DNA from: Rheinheimera sp. MM224
GTDB lineage: Bacteria > Pseudomonadota > Gammaproteobacteria > Enterobacterales > Alteromonadaceae
DNA: 64,000 bases
Direction of reading: 5' to 3'
Assembly (NCBI RefSeq): GCF_947090785.1
Contig: NZ_OX352320.1
Coordinates: 62,001 to 126,000 of the forward strand
Shown here: positions 54,869 through 64,000 of the stretch, piece after piece
Position numbering within the stretch: position 1 is the first letter of the stretch
Layout: each line of letters starts with the position of its first letter
The notes under the pieces: generated by a model
Told to the model about the DNA's origin: nothing
The model's database searches: none
Seen by the model: the letters and a program-made list of their open reading frames with translations, nothing else
Made by a program: the position numbers and the translations under genes

Positions 54869-56137
54869 TTAACTATTTTTTTGCCGTTTCATCGACTCAA
54901 AAAACTCGTCGTTGGTTTTAGTCATCGACAGTTTATCGATCAGGAATTCCATGCAGTCTGTTTCATCCATTGGGTGCAGAATTTTGCGCAGGATCCACAT
55001 TTTTTGCAGCTCTTCCGGCGATGCCAGCAGCTCTTCGCGGCGGGTACCAGAGCGATTAAATTCAATAGCAGGGAAAATACGACGTTCAGCAATTTTACGA
55101 GACAGGTGTAATTCCATATTACCTGTACCTTTAAATTCTTCGTAAATTACTTCGTCCATTTTCGAGCCGGTATCGACCAAAGCTGTAGCAATAATGGTTA
55201 AGCTACCGCCTTCTTCCACGTTACGGGCTGCACCAAAAAAGCGTTTTGGTTTGTGTAAAGCGTTGGCGTCCACACCACCTGTTAATACCTTGCCTGAGCT
55301 TGGGATCACAGTGTTGTAAGCACGTGCTAAACGGGTGATAGAGTCGAGTAAAATGATCACGTCTTTTTTGTGTTCAACTAAACGCTTGGCCTTTTCGATC
55401 ACCATTTCAGCAACCTGAACGTGACGGCTGGCAGGTTCGTCGAAGGTAGAAGCTACTACTTCGCCTTTAACCAGACGTTGCATCTCGGTCACTTCTTCCG
55501 GACGTTCGTCAATCAGCAATACCATCAACACACATTCAGGGTGGTTAGCCGCAATAGACTGGGCAATGTTTTGCAGCAGTATAGTTTTACCGGCTTTTGG
55601 CGGTGCAACAATCAAACCACGCTGACCACGACCAATAGGAGAGGCCAAATCCAATACACGGGCTGTGATGTCTTCTTTACTGCCGTTACCACGTTCCATC
55701 CGTAAACGGGAGTTAGCGTGCAGCGGCGTTAAGTTTTCAAACAGAATTTTGTTACGTGCTTGCTCAGGACGACCGAAGTTGACTTCGTTCACTTTCAGCA
55801 ATGCAAAATAACGTTCGCCTTCTTTTGGCGGGCGAATTAAGCCAGAAATGGTGTCACCAGTACGCAGGTTAAAGCGTCTGATTTGGCTTGGTGAGACGTA
55901 GATGTCGTCCGGGCCAGCCAAATAGGAGCTGTCAGAAGAACGTAGGAAACCGAAGCCATCGGTTAGGATTTCAACAACGCCGTCACCAAAAATCTCTTCG
56001 CCGTTTTTGGCGTGGGATTTTAAGATAGCGAAAATAATGTCTTGCTTACGTAAGCGGGCCATGTTTTCCAGGCCCATAGACTCGGCTAAATCAACCAGCT
56101 CGTTAATCGGCTTCAGTTTTAGTTCGGTTAAATGCAT
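54869..56137 (-). CDS. rho: Transcription termination factor Rho
   Basis: This 422-residue RNA-dependent ATPase and helicase has the N-terminal RNA-binding domain ([40 protein letters not shown]), Walker [13 protein letters not shown], Walker [16 protein letters not shown] and the Q/R-loop region. Length is typical. It is upstream of ndh and downstream of trxA with a terminator between, the usual trxA-rho order. Confidence 0.98.
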   Translation of the reverse strand: MHLTELKLKPINELVDLAESMGLENMARLRKQDIIFAILKSHAKNGEEIFGDGVVEILTDGFGFLRSSDSSYLAGPDDIYVSPSQIRRFNLRTGDTISGLIRPPKEGERYFALLKVNEVNFGRPEQARNKILFENLTPLHANSRLRMERGNGSKEDITARVLDLASPIGRGQRGLIVAPPKAGKTILLQNIAQSIAANHPECVLMVLLIDERPEEVTEMQRLVKGEVVASTFDEPASRHVQVAEMVIEKAKRLVEHKKDVIILLDSITRLARAYNTVIPSSGKVLTGGVDANALHKPKRFFGAARNVEEGGSLTIIATALVDTGSKMDEVIYEEFKGTGNMELHLSRKIAERRIFPAIEFNRSGTRREELLASPEELQKMWILRKILHPMDETDCMEFLIDKLSMTKTNDEFFESMKRQKNS

Positions 56138-56289
56138 ATGATGGGTTCTTGTTGGTCAAACAGAATTAAATTGCTTGCCGCTGATTAAAAGGAAGTAGGC
56201 TTAGGTTTAGTCAACGGAAAAGCGTGGTTACAGGGATTTGTTGCTGCGTTACACATTAGCAGGATAATTTTCAGTCGTCCAGCCGTAAA

Positions 56290-56316
56290 AAACAAAAAGG
56301 CGTATAAAAATACGCC
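56290..56316 (-). terminator. Intrinsic terminator of trxA
   Basis: GGCGTAT (56299-56305) pairs with ATACGCC (56310-56316) around AAAA; a T-rich run follows on the minus strand (56290-56298). Confidence 0.82.
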
Positions 56317-56330
56317 TATTTGTGATTGAC

Positions 56331-56657
56331 TTAGATGTTGCTGTCTAAAAACTCTTTTAACTGAGTTTTAGATAAAGCGCCAACTTTCGTCGCTGCAACC
56401 TGACCGTTTTTGAATAACAGTAAAGTTGGGATACCACGAATACCAAATTTTGGTGGTGTGCCAGGGTTGTGGTCAATGTTGACCTTAGCCACTGTTACTT
56501 TACCTGCGTATTCTTGCGCGACTTCGTTGAGGATAGGTGCAATCATTTTGCATGGACCACACCACTCAGCCCAAAAATCGACCAGGACAGGGGCAGCAGC
56601 TTTTAACACGTCGGCTTCGAAGCTGTCATCTGACACCTGCAGAATATGTTCACTCAT
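56331..56657 (-). CDS. trxA: Thioredoxin 1
   Basis: This 108-residue thioredoxin has the redox site [13 protein letters not shown] and the cis-proline region [10 protein letters not shown]. The ATG at 56657 is preceded by GGAGAATG and gives the family N-terminus [10 protein letters not shown]; a TTG at 56669 would add four residues. It is divergent from rhlB. Confidence 0.96.
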   Translation of the reverse strand: MSEHILQVSDDSFEADVLKAAAPVLVDFWAEWCGPCKMIAPILNEVAQEYAGKVTVAKVNIDHNPGTPPKFGIRGIPTLLLFKNGQVAATKVGALSKTQLKEFLDSNI

Positions 56658-56755
56658 TTCATTCTCCAATTGCTTTGGGCATAACTATAAAAAAGTATTG
56701 TCAATTTTATCCGGACTGTTTCTTATTGCAAGCGTAACGGTTATGCTTAGCGCGT

Positions 56756-58027
56756 ATGAATAAAACACACTTAACTCAGCATAAATTTGCCGATTTCGCA
56801 TTGGCTCCACAGGTTCTTGCCGCTTTGGCCGCGCAAGGTTATGACCATTGTACTCCAATCCAGGCTCAATGTTTGCCTCTTGCGTTAGCTGGCAAAGACA
56901 TTGCGGGCCAGGCACAAACAGGTACTGGTAAAACTCTCGCCTTTCTGACGGCAACTTTCCATCATTTGTTAACCCATGAGCCAAAGGCTAAAGGGCAACC
57001 TCGTGCCATCATTATGGCTCCTACGCGTGAGCTGGCTGTTCAGATCCATCATGACGCTCAAGCCTTAGCTAAAACTTCAGGTTTAAAGCTTGCTTTGATT
57101 TATGGGGGCGAGGGTTACGATTCTCAACGCCAATTGTTGGAACAAGGCGCAGATATTTTAATTGGCACCACAGGTCGTTTAATTGATTACCTGAAACAAG
57201 GCCTGTACGACCTGTCACAAATTCAGGTGGTGGTACTGGATGAAGCCGATCGCATGTTCGATTTAGGCTTTATTAAAGATATCCGTTTTATGTTCCGTCG
57301 TATGCCGCCAGTGACTGAACGTTTGAGCTTATTGTTCTCTGCTACTTTGTCTTACAAGGTGCAGGAACTGGCGTTTGAGCAGATGAACCAGCCCGTGCAT
57401 ATTCATGTGGCGCCTGAACAAATGACCGGCTCACGTATTTCTGAAGAATTATTTTATCCGTCAGACGAACACAAAATGAAATTGTTGCTGACGCTGATGG
57501 AAGAAGAGTGGCCGGATAAAGCCATTGTTTTTGCTAATACCAAACACAGCTGTGAAGACATTCACGCCTGGCTCGAAGCCGATGGTCATCGTGTTGGTTT
57601 ACTGACAGGTGATGTGATCCAGAAAAAACGTTTACGTATTCTGGAGGATTTCACCAGCGGTAAACTGGATATTCTGGTCGCGACAGACGTTGCCGCCCGC
57701 GGTTTGCATATTCCTATGGTTAGTCATGTATTTAACTACGACTTGCCAGACGATTGTGAAGACTATGTACACCGTATTGGCCGTACTGGCCGTGCCGGTG
57801 AAAGTGGCAAAGCCATCAGTTTTGCCTGTGAGCGTTATGCACTGAACCTGACGGCTATTGAAGACTATATTCGTCATGCTGTTCCAGTCACTCAATACGA
57901 TACTTCTGCGTTGCTGGAAGATTTGACCGTGCCAAAACCACGGGTCAGACGTCGTCCGGGTCAAGCTCGCAGTGGTGGACGACCTAATCAGAATGGGCCA
58001 AGAAACCCACGTAGCCGCCCGCGCTAA
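56756..58027 (+). CDS. rhlB: ATP-dependent RNA helicase RhlB
   Basis: This 423-residue DEAD-box helicase has all core motifs: [23 protein letters not shown] in [13 protein letters not shown] in FSATLS and [10 protein letters not shown]. The C-terminus is basic and Arg/Pro-rich ([16 protein letters not shown]), which fits RNA or RNase E binding. RhlB is part of the RNA degradosome. It is divergent from trxA and followed by gppA, as in E. coli. Confidence 0.95.
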   Translation: MNKTHLTQHKFADFALAPQVLAALAAQGYDHCTPIQAQCLPLALAGKDIAGQAQTGTGKTLAFLTATFHHLLTHEPKAKGQPRAIIMAPTRELAVQIHHDAQALAKTSGLKLALIYGGEGYDSQRQLLEQGADILIGTTGRLIDYLKQGLYDLSQIQVVVLDEADRMFDLGFIKDIRFMFRRMPPVTERLSLLFSATLSYKVQELAFEQMNQPVHIHVAPEQMTGSRISEELFYPSDEHKMKLLLTLMEEEWPDKAIVFANTKHSCEDIHAWLEADGHRVGLLTGDVIQKKRLRILEDFTSGKLDILVATDVAARGLHIPMVSHVFNYDLPDDCEDYVHRIGRTGRAGESGKAISFACERYALNLTAIEDYIRHAVPVTQYDTSALLEDLTVPKPRVRRRPGQARSGGRPNQNGPRNPRSRPR

Positions 58028-58031
58028 GTCT

Positions 58032-59537
58032 ATGGACGGCGCAGGAAAGCCGACACAGCATAATGATATTTATGCTGTGATCGATCTCGGCTCCAATAGC
58101 TTTCATATGTTGATGGTGAAAGTGGTTGGCGGTAGCGTCCAGGTGATAGGCCGGGTCAAACGTAAAGTGCGTTTGGCCGCAGGTTTAAACGACAGTTTAG
58201 TCTTAAGCAAACAAGCCATGACCCGGGGTTGGGAATGCCTGGCTTTGTTTGCTGAACGTCTGCAAGATATACCTTCTGCAAATATCCGTATTGTTGGTAC
58301 AGCCACACTTCGATTAGCCCGTAACGTCAAAACCTTTCTGGTTGAAGCTGAAGCTATTTTAGGCCAGCCTATTCAGGTGATTTCCGGCGAAGAAGAGGCC
58401 CGTATTATTTATCTGGGGGTAGCTCATACCTCCAATTGTGATTCGAACCGTCTGGTGATCGACATAGGCGGCGCTTCAACTGAAATAGTGGTAGGTCAGG
58501 GCTTTCAGCCTATTTTATTGTCCAGTCTGAATATGGGCTGTGTCACTTTTCTTGAGCGTTATTTTGAAAATAACGAATTAAGTGAAGCCAACTTTAATGC
58601 TGCTATTGCCGCTGCAGAGCGGGAAATTCGCACTATCAGTGCTCAGTACCTGCAGCAGGGCTGGCAAAATGCTGTAGGCGCTTCAGGCACTGTGCAGGCG
58701 ATGCAGGAAATCTTAGTAGGTCAGGGCAAAGATGAAGTCATCACCTTGCCACGACTGGAGGCCATTATGCAGCAAGCTTTGGCTTGTGGTCATATGGACC
58801 AGTTGAATTTACCCGGCTTAGCTCAGGAACGTAAACAGGTATTCCCTTCTGGTTTAGCTATTTTAATAGCTCTGTTTCGGGTGCTGAATATCAGTGGCAT
58901 GACCTTATCCGGCGGTGCTTTACGCGAGGGCGTGTTGTACAGCATGTTACCGCAGTTGCAGCATCAGGATGTTCGTGCCCGCACTATGCAAAGCATGATG
59001 GTGCGTTATTACATTGACCAGCAACATGCAGAGCGTGTGGCTGATATGGCCGCTACTTTGGCCGACCAACTGCATCAGCAATGGAATCTAGCCAGTTTCG
59101 AAGGTTTAGCTATGTTGCGCTCAGGTGCTTTATTGCATGAGCTGGGCCTGTTGATTGAATACAAAAACCATCACCACCATGGCGCTTACATTATTAGCCA
59201 TGCCGAACTGCCAGGTTTCACCCGAGCTCAGCAGCAGTTGCTGATGGCTTTGGTGTACAACCACAGAGCCGATATTCATAAAGAAATTCTGTCGAAACAA
59301 ACCATGACCTCAGTGTTGCTCGCTGTGCGGTTAACCCGTTTATTGCGGCTGTCGGTGATTTTATCGATGCGTCGTCGTCACGAAGTCTTGCCTGAAGTGC
59401 AAATCACAGCACAAGCTGAAGCTTTGACTTTAACTTTGCCTGCAGGCTGGTTGGATCATCATCCACTGATGCGTGCCGAGCTGGAACAGGAAATGCTGTA
59501 TCAGCAACAGGCAGGCTGGCAGTTGGCTATAGAATAA
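58032..59537 (+). CDS. gppA: Guanosine-5'-triphosphate,3'-diphosphate pyrophosphatase / Ppx-GppA phosphatase
   Basis: This 501-residue enzyme of the Ppx/GppA family converts pppGpp to ppGpp or degrades polyphosphate. It has YAVIDLGSNSFHMLMV, the EEARIIYLGV segment, VIDIGGASTEIVVG and SGGALREGVLYSM, plus the C-terminal HD-like helical domain. The start at 58032 gives the family N-terminus; the frame runs back into rhlB (GTG at 57972). Placement after rhlB favours GppA over Ppx. Confidence 0.9.
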   Translation: MDGAGKPTQHNDIYAVIDLGSNSFHMLMVKVVGGSVQVIGRVKRKVRLAAGLNDSLVLSKQAMTRGWECLALFAERLQDIPSANIRIVGTATLRLARNVKTFLVEAEAILGQPIQVISGEEEARIIYLGVAHTSNCDSNRLVIDIGGASTEIVVGQGFQPILLSSLNMGCVTFLERYFENNELSEANFNAAIAAAEREIRTISAQYLQQGWQNAVGASGTVQAMQEILVGQGKDEVITLPRLEAIMQQALACGHMDQLNLPGLAQERKQVFPSGLAILIALFRVLNISGMTLSGGALREGVLYSMLPQLQHQDVRARTMQSMMVRYYIDQQHAERVADMAATLADQLHQQWNLASFEGLAMLRSGALLHELGLLIEYKNHHHHGAYIISHAELPGFTRAQQQLLMALVYNHRADIHKEILSKQTMTSVLLAVRLTRLLRLSVILSMRRRHEVLPEVQITAQAEALTLTLPAGWLDHHPLMRAELEQEMLYQQQAGWQLAIE

Positions 59538-59564
59538 AAAAGGCCAGAGTTTTAGCTCTGGCCT
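59536..59564 (-). terminator. Intrinsic terminator of the subtilase gene
   Basis: AGGCCAGAG (59541-59549) pairs with CTCTGGCCT (59556-59564); on the minus strand a T run follows. It overlaps the gppA stop codon. Confidence 0.75.
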
Positions 59565-59583
59565 CTGAATCACTAAACTTAGT

Positions 59584-62500
59584 TTAACGTTTTAATCTTC
59601 TGCTTACCGGCACTAACAACAGCATCAGACTGAACCAGCCTAAACTACCACTGCTTTTCTTTTGTGGTGCTTTCAGCGCTATGTTGACGGTTGCTGTGGC
59701 TGTGCTTTCATCTTCTGCACTGATGGCTTTTAATTGCAGAACTACAGTGCTGTCTTGTTGCACTTCTGGCGCCTTCAGACTCACAGTGCCTGTTTTATCT
59801 CCGCTCAAGGTGACTGTTGGGCCTGAAGTTTGAGTCCACTGGTAGCTAACCGCTTCAGTTCTGCTGCTAACTGCTGCAACAGTGACTGTATCACCGGCTT
59901 TTGCAGTCAGACTGGCATTGCTCTGACCGTTAATGCTGAGCTTCAGTTCAGCCAATACCTTCACTGTAGGTGCTTGGATAACAGCTGACATATCGTTTTG
60001 CTGATACTGCAGCGACCAGCTAATGTCGCCCAGTCGTGTTGCATTGTCAGGGGTTAAGGTCAGATCAATAGTCTGAGCTGCGGCACCTGCGGCTTGCGTC
60101 AGTTCGATGCTGTTGTCATTCACTGTTGCGCCTGACAAGGTCCAGCCTGCTGGCAATTGAGCCTCTAACTGCAGCGTCCTGGCCTGTCCTGAGCTATTGG
60201 CCGCAATCTGCAATTGATAGCTTAACGCTTTGCCCGCCAGTTCAGTGGTTTTGCTGCCGCTCAGTTTTACTAAGCTCTGTTGTTGTTGCAGGTTGATTTG
60301 CAATACAGAGGCCAAGTCACCTTGCGGATTGGTCAGTACTGTATCCGCTATCCACAATTCATCTGTGTCACTTTCCGGTAACTGCCAGTCCAGCTTAACG
60401 CTGTATTCAGTAGCAGAAGACGCCACAACAGTAGCTTGCAGATTGTCAGGCTGTTCTGCACTGTCGGATTGCGCAACACTGATTTCTATCTGGTCAGTGG
60501 CGCCCGGCGCACTACCCTGGAAGTTATGTATAGCAAGCCAGTAGCTGCCTGGTTCAGGTAAGGTCAGATTACAAAGTTCATTGTTATCTGGTTCTGCACT
60601 GGTACAAATCAGTCCATAGAATTCTTCGGCGTCAGGGCGACCATTCAGATTTAAATCCCGGCCTATATAAAAATCCAGATCCTGAGTGGTGGTTTTACGT
60701 ACAGCCACATGCAGCCTTTGTGTATCTGACGTCACTTGCAACGGAATTGCATGGGTGAAATCAGGGATTCTGGCCCAGTCATTGCCCGTTGGTTCCGTCA
60801 TTGGAGCTTTCAGTTCAAAGCTGTATTTTTGCGCTTTGACCAAGCCAATATTTTGCACTTGCAGTTCTGCAGGTGACGTAGCTGAGACAAAACCTGACAC
60901 CAGGGCGGAGCCAGAGCCCTGTTGTGCTGTCAGTATGCTTTGCTCCGGGCCTACACCCGCTTTAAATTTAACAGACACAGGCATTTTCAGCTTCTGCTGG
61001 CCTTCAGTCAGTACCAATGAAGCAAATTGCCAGCCGGTTTTACTTTGAGCATTAAAACTTGCCGTAATCACCAGTTGCTGTGATTCACCTGCAGCTAAGC
61101 TGAAGCTTGCCGGGCTGACACTGATATCCATAGCGCCCTGAATCATTTCCGCACTGCTCTGCCAGCTACCTAATTTGGTGGCTGTGACTGTACGGGTCCA
61201 ACTGCAACTTAATAAACAGTCTGCTTGCACTAAGCTTGGAATGTTTAATTGAGTTGGATCGCCACCCAGCTTTGGATCTTCAGCCAGATACTCATCTTTG
61301 CTGACATCTAACAACAAGCCTGCTTTAGCGGCTTCATGCACCTGCACCATGCCAGCACCCATTTCAAAAGGCGTGGCTTGTTCTGTGGTGCCATCCAGAT
61401 TATCGTCCTGACGTACAGCAGTATTGGCGGTCAACATTAAAGCGGATTGGGCCTGAGCTGGGGTCCAGTCCGGATGCAGGGCTTTTAATAAAGCCAAAGC
61501 ACCGGCCACATGAGGGCTGGCCATAGAAGTACCATCCAGCATGCCGTAGTCGGCTTCGGCTTTGGTATTGTTAAAAGGCTGGTATCTGGCGAAGGCGGCA
61601 TAAATACCCACACCTGGTGCTGATAAAGCTGGTGTCAGGTAGCTGTCATAAGGCAATGCCGGACCACGTGAAGAAAAACCACCTAAAATGCTGCCTTTGC
61701 TGGCATCCTGGGTCATTTCAGATGCGCCTATATTGACCTGAATACCTGCTGTCGTAAGTTCGGCTAACAGCACCGCACCATCAGCTATGCTCAAGTGAAT
61801 GGCAGGTAGGGAATGCAGGTCGGCATCTACTGTATTTGCACCGCCTTCAACGTTAATCAGCACCATACCCAAAGCACCACCTGCTTTGACATTACGGCCT
61901 TTTTCGACCCGTGCTATTTCGCCACGGCGACAGACTACAATTTTGCCGTCAAAGGTGCCTGCAGCAAAAGGCTGCATACAATTACCATCACCAGCTGTAC
62001 TGGCATCCACTAACAAACCGCTGACAGCGGAAGTGGCACCTTTGCCTGTCAGAGTGGCTCCACTGGGTAGGCTGATAGTCTTATCGGTAAAAGCACGATC
62101 ATGAGTGGCAGCAGCCACAGAGGTCAACCAAGGTGCGTTGCCTGGGCTGCGCACAGTGCTGGCGTCCGGGCCTGAGTTACCTGCCGATGTTGCTACATGC
62201 AAACCAAAAGCTCTGGCATTTAAAAAAGCCAAAGCTTGAGTTGAGTTCCATGGATCTTCTACAGGTCCACCGACCGAGTAGTTGATCACTTGTACGCCAT
62301 TCATAATGGCATGTTCAAGTGCCTGAATAGCCAAGTCTGGAAAACAGCCGACTAACCCATCGTCGGCCTGACCTGGGAAACAAACCTGGTAGGAAACGAT
62401 ATTGGCATGAGGAGCAACACCGCTGACCATAGGGAAGCGGAACTCCGCCTCATCTCCGACTGGGTTAATAGCTGGCACCTGACGCAACTCATTACCTGCC

Positions 62501-63306
62501 ACAGTAGAGGCAACATGGCTGCCGTGACCGTTAAAGTCATAACCTATCTGAGTACGCTCAGCCAGGTCAGCGTATTTAGGGTCCAACAAAACAGGGTACT
62601 GATTAATAATGGCCGGGAAACTAACCACCCCAATCAATTTATCATTGCAGTATTGGGCATACAGCTGGCAGTCGCCCAGATAGTTACCTTCACCTAACGG
62701 GTTTTGGTGGTCGTATCCATCAGCGCCAATATCGGCAAAACTCGGGTGATCGGTGTTAATACCAGTATCCAGAATACCCACTATAACGTTTTCACCCTTA
62801 GTGGCGGTAACTCCTTGCTCACCTGCCCATACTTTGGCGGCACCAATGTAGTTGGGGCCAGAGTCTGTCATCAGATAATGCATTTGGCGTTTTTCTACTC
62901 CAGCTATGCCTGGTTGCTTAGCGAGTAGTTTTGCGGTGTCTGCATCCATCTTCACCACTGCAGCGTTGACGCTGTACTGGTAAGTGGTCACTGTCTGCAG
63001 TGGACGTTTTAGCGCTTTGCTGGCCTGCTGCAACTGAGAGTGTTGTTGACGCTTTAATTGTTGCACATAATTTTTGCTGCCGGCGGATTTGGCGTTGAGC
63101 GTACCTTGAGTGGCTAAGGCTGAATTGGCCAGAGCCGGCGCAGTAAAACGGACAAAATAGACATCATCGGATGCAGCAGACAAGGCTTTCTCTGTCGCTG
63201 CTGTCACTTTGTTAAGTTTATTGGGCAGCGCATCATCACTGACGGTCTGCGCTGCTAATAACGGGCTTATGGCCGCTATTGCTAAATAAAAACTTTTGTA
63301 TTTCAT
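59584..63306 (-). CDS. Secreted subtilisin-like serine protease with GlyGly-CTERM-type tail
   Basis: This 1240-residue exported S8 protease has a signal peptide (to about residue 20), an I9 prodomain (about 45-145) and a catalytic domain with Asp180 (GILDTGINTDHPS), His261 (FNGHGSHVA) and the Ser of GTSMASPHVAGA near 590. A PA domain is inserted near 430-530 (GKIVVCRRGEIARVEKGRN). After the catalytic domain come fibronectin III-like and PPC-like (FYIGRDLNLNGRPDAEEFYG) beta domains and a PKD-like domain (AKAGDTVTVAAVSSRTEAVSY). The end is SSGSLGW, a hydrophobic stretch and RRLKR, the pattern of rhombosortase/type II secretion substrates. It probably degrades extracellular protein. Confidence 0.92.
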   Translation of the reverse strand: MKYKSFYLAIAAISPLLAAQTVSDDALPNKLNKVTAATEKALSAASDDVYFVRFTAPALANSALATQGTLNAKSAGSKNYVQQLKRQQHSQLQQASKALKRPLQTVTTYQYSVNAAVVKMDADTAKLLAKQPGIAGVEKRQMHYLMTDSGPNYIGAAKVWAGEQGVTATKGENVIVGILDTGINTDHPSFADIGADGYDHQNPLGEGNYLGDCQLYAQYCNDKLIGVVSFPAIINQYPVLLDPKYADLAERTQIGYDFNGHGSHVASTVAGNELRQVPAINPVGDEAEFRFPMVSGVAPHANIVSYQVCFPGQADDGLVGCFPDLAIQALEHAIMNGVQVINYSVGGPVEDPWNSTQALAFLNARAFGLHVATSAGNSGPDASTVRSPGNAPWLTSVAAATHDRAFTDKTISLPSGATLTGKGATSAVSGLLVDASTAGDGNCMQPFAAGTFDGKIVVCRRGEIARVEKGRNVKAGGALGMVLINVEGGANTVDADLHSLPAIHLSIADGAVLLAELTTAGIQVNIGASEMTQDASKGSILGGFSSRGPALPYDSYLTPALSAPGVGIYAAFARYQPFNNTKAEADYGMLDGTSMASPHVAGALALLKALHPDWTPAQAQSALMLTANTAVRQDDNLDGTTEQATPFEMGAGMVQVHEAAKAGLLLDVSKDEYLAEDPKLGGDPTQLNIPSLVQADCLLSCSWTRTVTATKLGSWQSSAEMIQGAMDISVSPASFSLAAGESQQLVITASFNAQSKTGWQFASLVLTEGQQKLKMPVSVKFKAGVGPEQSILTAQQGSGSALVSGFVSATSPAELQVQNIGLVKAQKYSFELKAPMTEPTGNDWARIPDFTHAIPLQVTSDTQRLHVAVRKTTTQDLDFYIGRDLNLNGRPDAEEFYGLICTSAEPDNNELCNLTLPEPGSYWLAIHNFQGSAPGATDQIEISVAQSDSAEQPDNLQATVVASSATEYSVKLDWQLPESDTDELWIADTVLTNPQGDLASVLQINLQQQQSLVKLSGSKTTELAGKALSYQLQIAANSSGQARTLQLEAQLPAGWTLSGATVNDNSIELTQAAGAAAQTIDLTLTPDNATRLGDISWSLQYQQNDMSAVIQAPTVKVLAELKLSINGQSNASLTAKAGDTVTVAAVSSRTEAVSYQWTQTSGPTVTLSGDKTGTVSLKAPEVQQDSTVVLQLKAISAEDESTATATVNIALKAPQKKSSGSLGWFSLMLLLVPVSRRLKR

Positions 63307-63358
63307 AAACTAACCTTTGTTGTTTGTGGCTCCCACTGGGAGCCTTTGTCGGATTCAG

Positions 63359-64000
63359 TTAAGCGGATCGGCGTTGACCTAAGCGCATAGCACCAGCTAT
63401 TGCCATCAGTACTAACCACAAATAATTGATACTGCCGCCAGAGCTTTTCGCCGGAGCTTCAGGTACTGTCAGTTTCAGTTCGGCCGTGGTTTTATGGTCG
63501 CCATCTGCAGCTGTGATAGTAATAGTGCTGCTTTGTGAGACTGTGCCATGTAATAACTTTTGTTCTGCGTTGTACTTTAAGCCTGCGGGTAAAGCGCTCA
63601 GGCTCAACGTCACACTGTCGTTATCTGCATCACTGAACCAGTTTTGCAAAGATACAGACAGCTCCTGATCGGCCGTGAACTGGTAGCTGGTTTGCGCTGT
63701 GCTGGATAACTGCGGGGCGTTGTCGTTGAGGTTTTGTAATTTGATGGTCACTGGTACTGCAGATGAGTTGATATCATCCCCCAAACGAGCCTGTACTTTA
63801 AAGGTCAACTCAGATTGAGTTTCAAAGTCCAAAGTGTCGGCATTGGCCACCAACAATTCGCCTTCAGGAGTTAGTCTGATTGGACTGCCTGGTAACACAT
63901 CCACCATCGCCAGCAAGTGCTTACGATCAGATGCCAGCTCTCCACCCTGAGCAAAATAGCCAAAGCTATCCAACTGAATAAAACCCAGACTGGTGCCTGT
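63359..64000 (-). CDS. Surface protein with Ig/cadherin-like repeats and GlyGly-CTERM tail, 5' end beyond window
   Basis: The frame enters from the right edge and ends at 63359, giving the last 213 residues. It has cadherin-like (LTFKVQARLGDDINSSAVPV, NLNDNAPQ) and putative Ig-like (DADNDSVTLSLSALPAGLKY) beta-sandwich segments, and ends with PAKSSGGSINYLWLVLMAIAG followed by RLGQRRSA, a GlyGly-CTERM signal. The start at 63973 suggested by a TTG is not real, as the frame is open to the window edge. It lies 52 bases upstream of the subtilase gene and may be a protease too; the catalytic part would be outside the window. Confidence 0.8.
   Translation of the reverse strand, partial: TGTSLGFIQLDSFGYFAQGGELASDRKHLLAMVDVLPGSPIRLTPEGELLVANADTLDFETQSELTFKVQARLGDDINSSAVPVTIKLQNLNDNAPQLSSTAQTSYQFTADQELSVSLQNWFSDADNDSVTLSLSALPAGLKYNAEQKLLHGTVSQSSTITITAADGDHKTTAELKLTVPEAPAKSSGGSINYLWLVLMAIAGAMRLGQRRSA

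Noticed and set aside
1..64000. CRISPR array, prophage, insertion sequence or rRNA/tRNA gene
   Set aside because: No regularly spaced direct repeats, transposase, integrase, phage structural gene or RNA gene signature was seen.

Overview
The window is chromosomal DNA of a gammaproteobacterium of the Alteromonadales/Rheinheimera kind. Evidence: the rpoE-rseABC-lepA-lepB-rnc-era-recO-pdxJ-acpS block, the barA/rlmD-relA-mazG block and the rho-trxA/rhlB-gppA block have the gene orders usual in this group, gene density is high, and two surface/secreted proteins carry GlyGly-CTERM tails. The genus is an inference; no rRNA or tRNA gene was seen.

Layout. 1-4.5 kb: edge of a sialidase-like gene, then a peptide exporter (membrane fusion protein, small membrane protein, C39-peptidase ABC transporter) with no visible substrate gene. 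4.5-11.8 kb: VOC protein, methylthioribose kinase, META/NlpE-like lipoprotein, RND pump with adaptor, CreA. 11.9-15.7 kb: slyD, ygfZ, sdhE-ygfX, nadB. 15.9-24.8 kb: the envelope-stress sigma factor operon running on into lepA, lepB, rnc, era, recO, pdxJ and acpS. 24.8-29.1 kb: an accessory insertion between acpS and barA. 29.1-36.4 kb: barA, rlmD, relA, mazG. 36.4-40 kb: two lipoproteins, a hairpin-rich intergenic segment and an AT-rich RelA/SpoT-domain gene. 40-46.6 kb: folE, VOC protein, phosphatase, alanine symporter, DUF3010, repeat-rich intergenic DNA with a 43-codon small gene, TPR-like protein, LysR regulator. 46.8-50.7 kb: a divergent methionine-salvage locus (mtnB; ybdL-like aminotransferase, omega-amidase, MFS) around a probable MetJ operator. 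50.7-59.5 kb: cdd-deoA, a periplasmic binding protein, ndh, rho, trxA, rhlB, gppA. 59.6-64 kb: a large subtilase and a partial surface protein.

The most notable system is in the acpS-barA insertion. The gene at 24896-25684 looks like a stand-alone SonM-type peptide backbone alpha-N-methyltransferase. It has tyrosine and arginine residues at exactly the spacing of the OphMA catalytic set. The 91-residue protein at 26351-26626 looks like its separate substrate: a helical borosin-binding leader, a short hydrophobic core and an acidic proline-rich tail. Together they form a split borosin RiPP locus, with a GNAT acetyltransferase gene between them and a membrane diguanylate cyclase gene starting 2 bases after the precursor stop codon.

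Other points of interest are a probably active (p)ppGpp-synthetase-fold protein in an AT-rich island, an in-register MetJ box array at mtnB, a Gly in place of the metal-binding Asp of MtnK, a three-copy dispersed repeat, four tandem hairpins at 37.86-37.98 kb, and a small ORF with a strong ribosome binding site and its own terminator.
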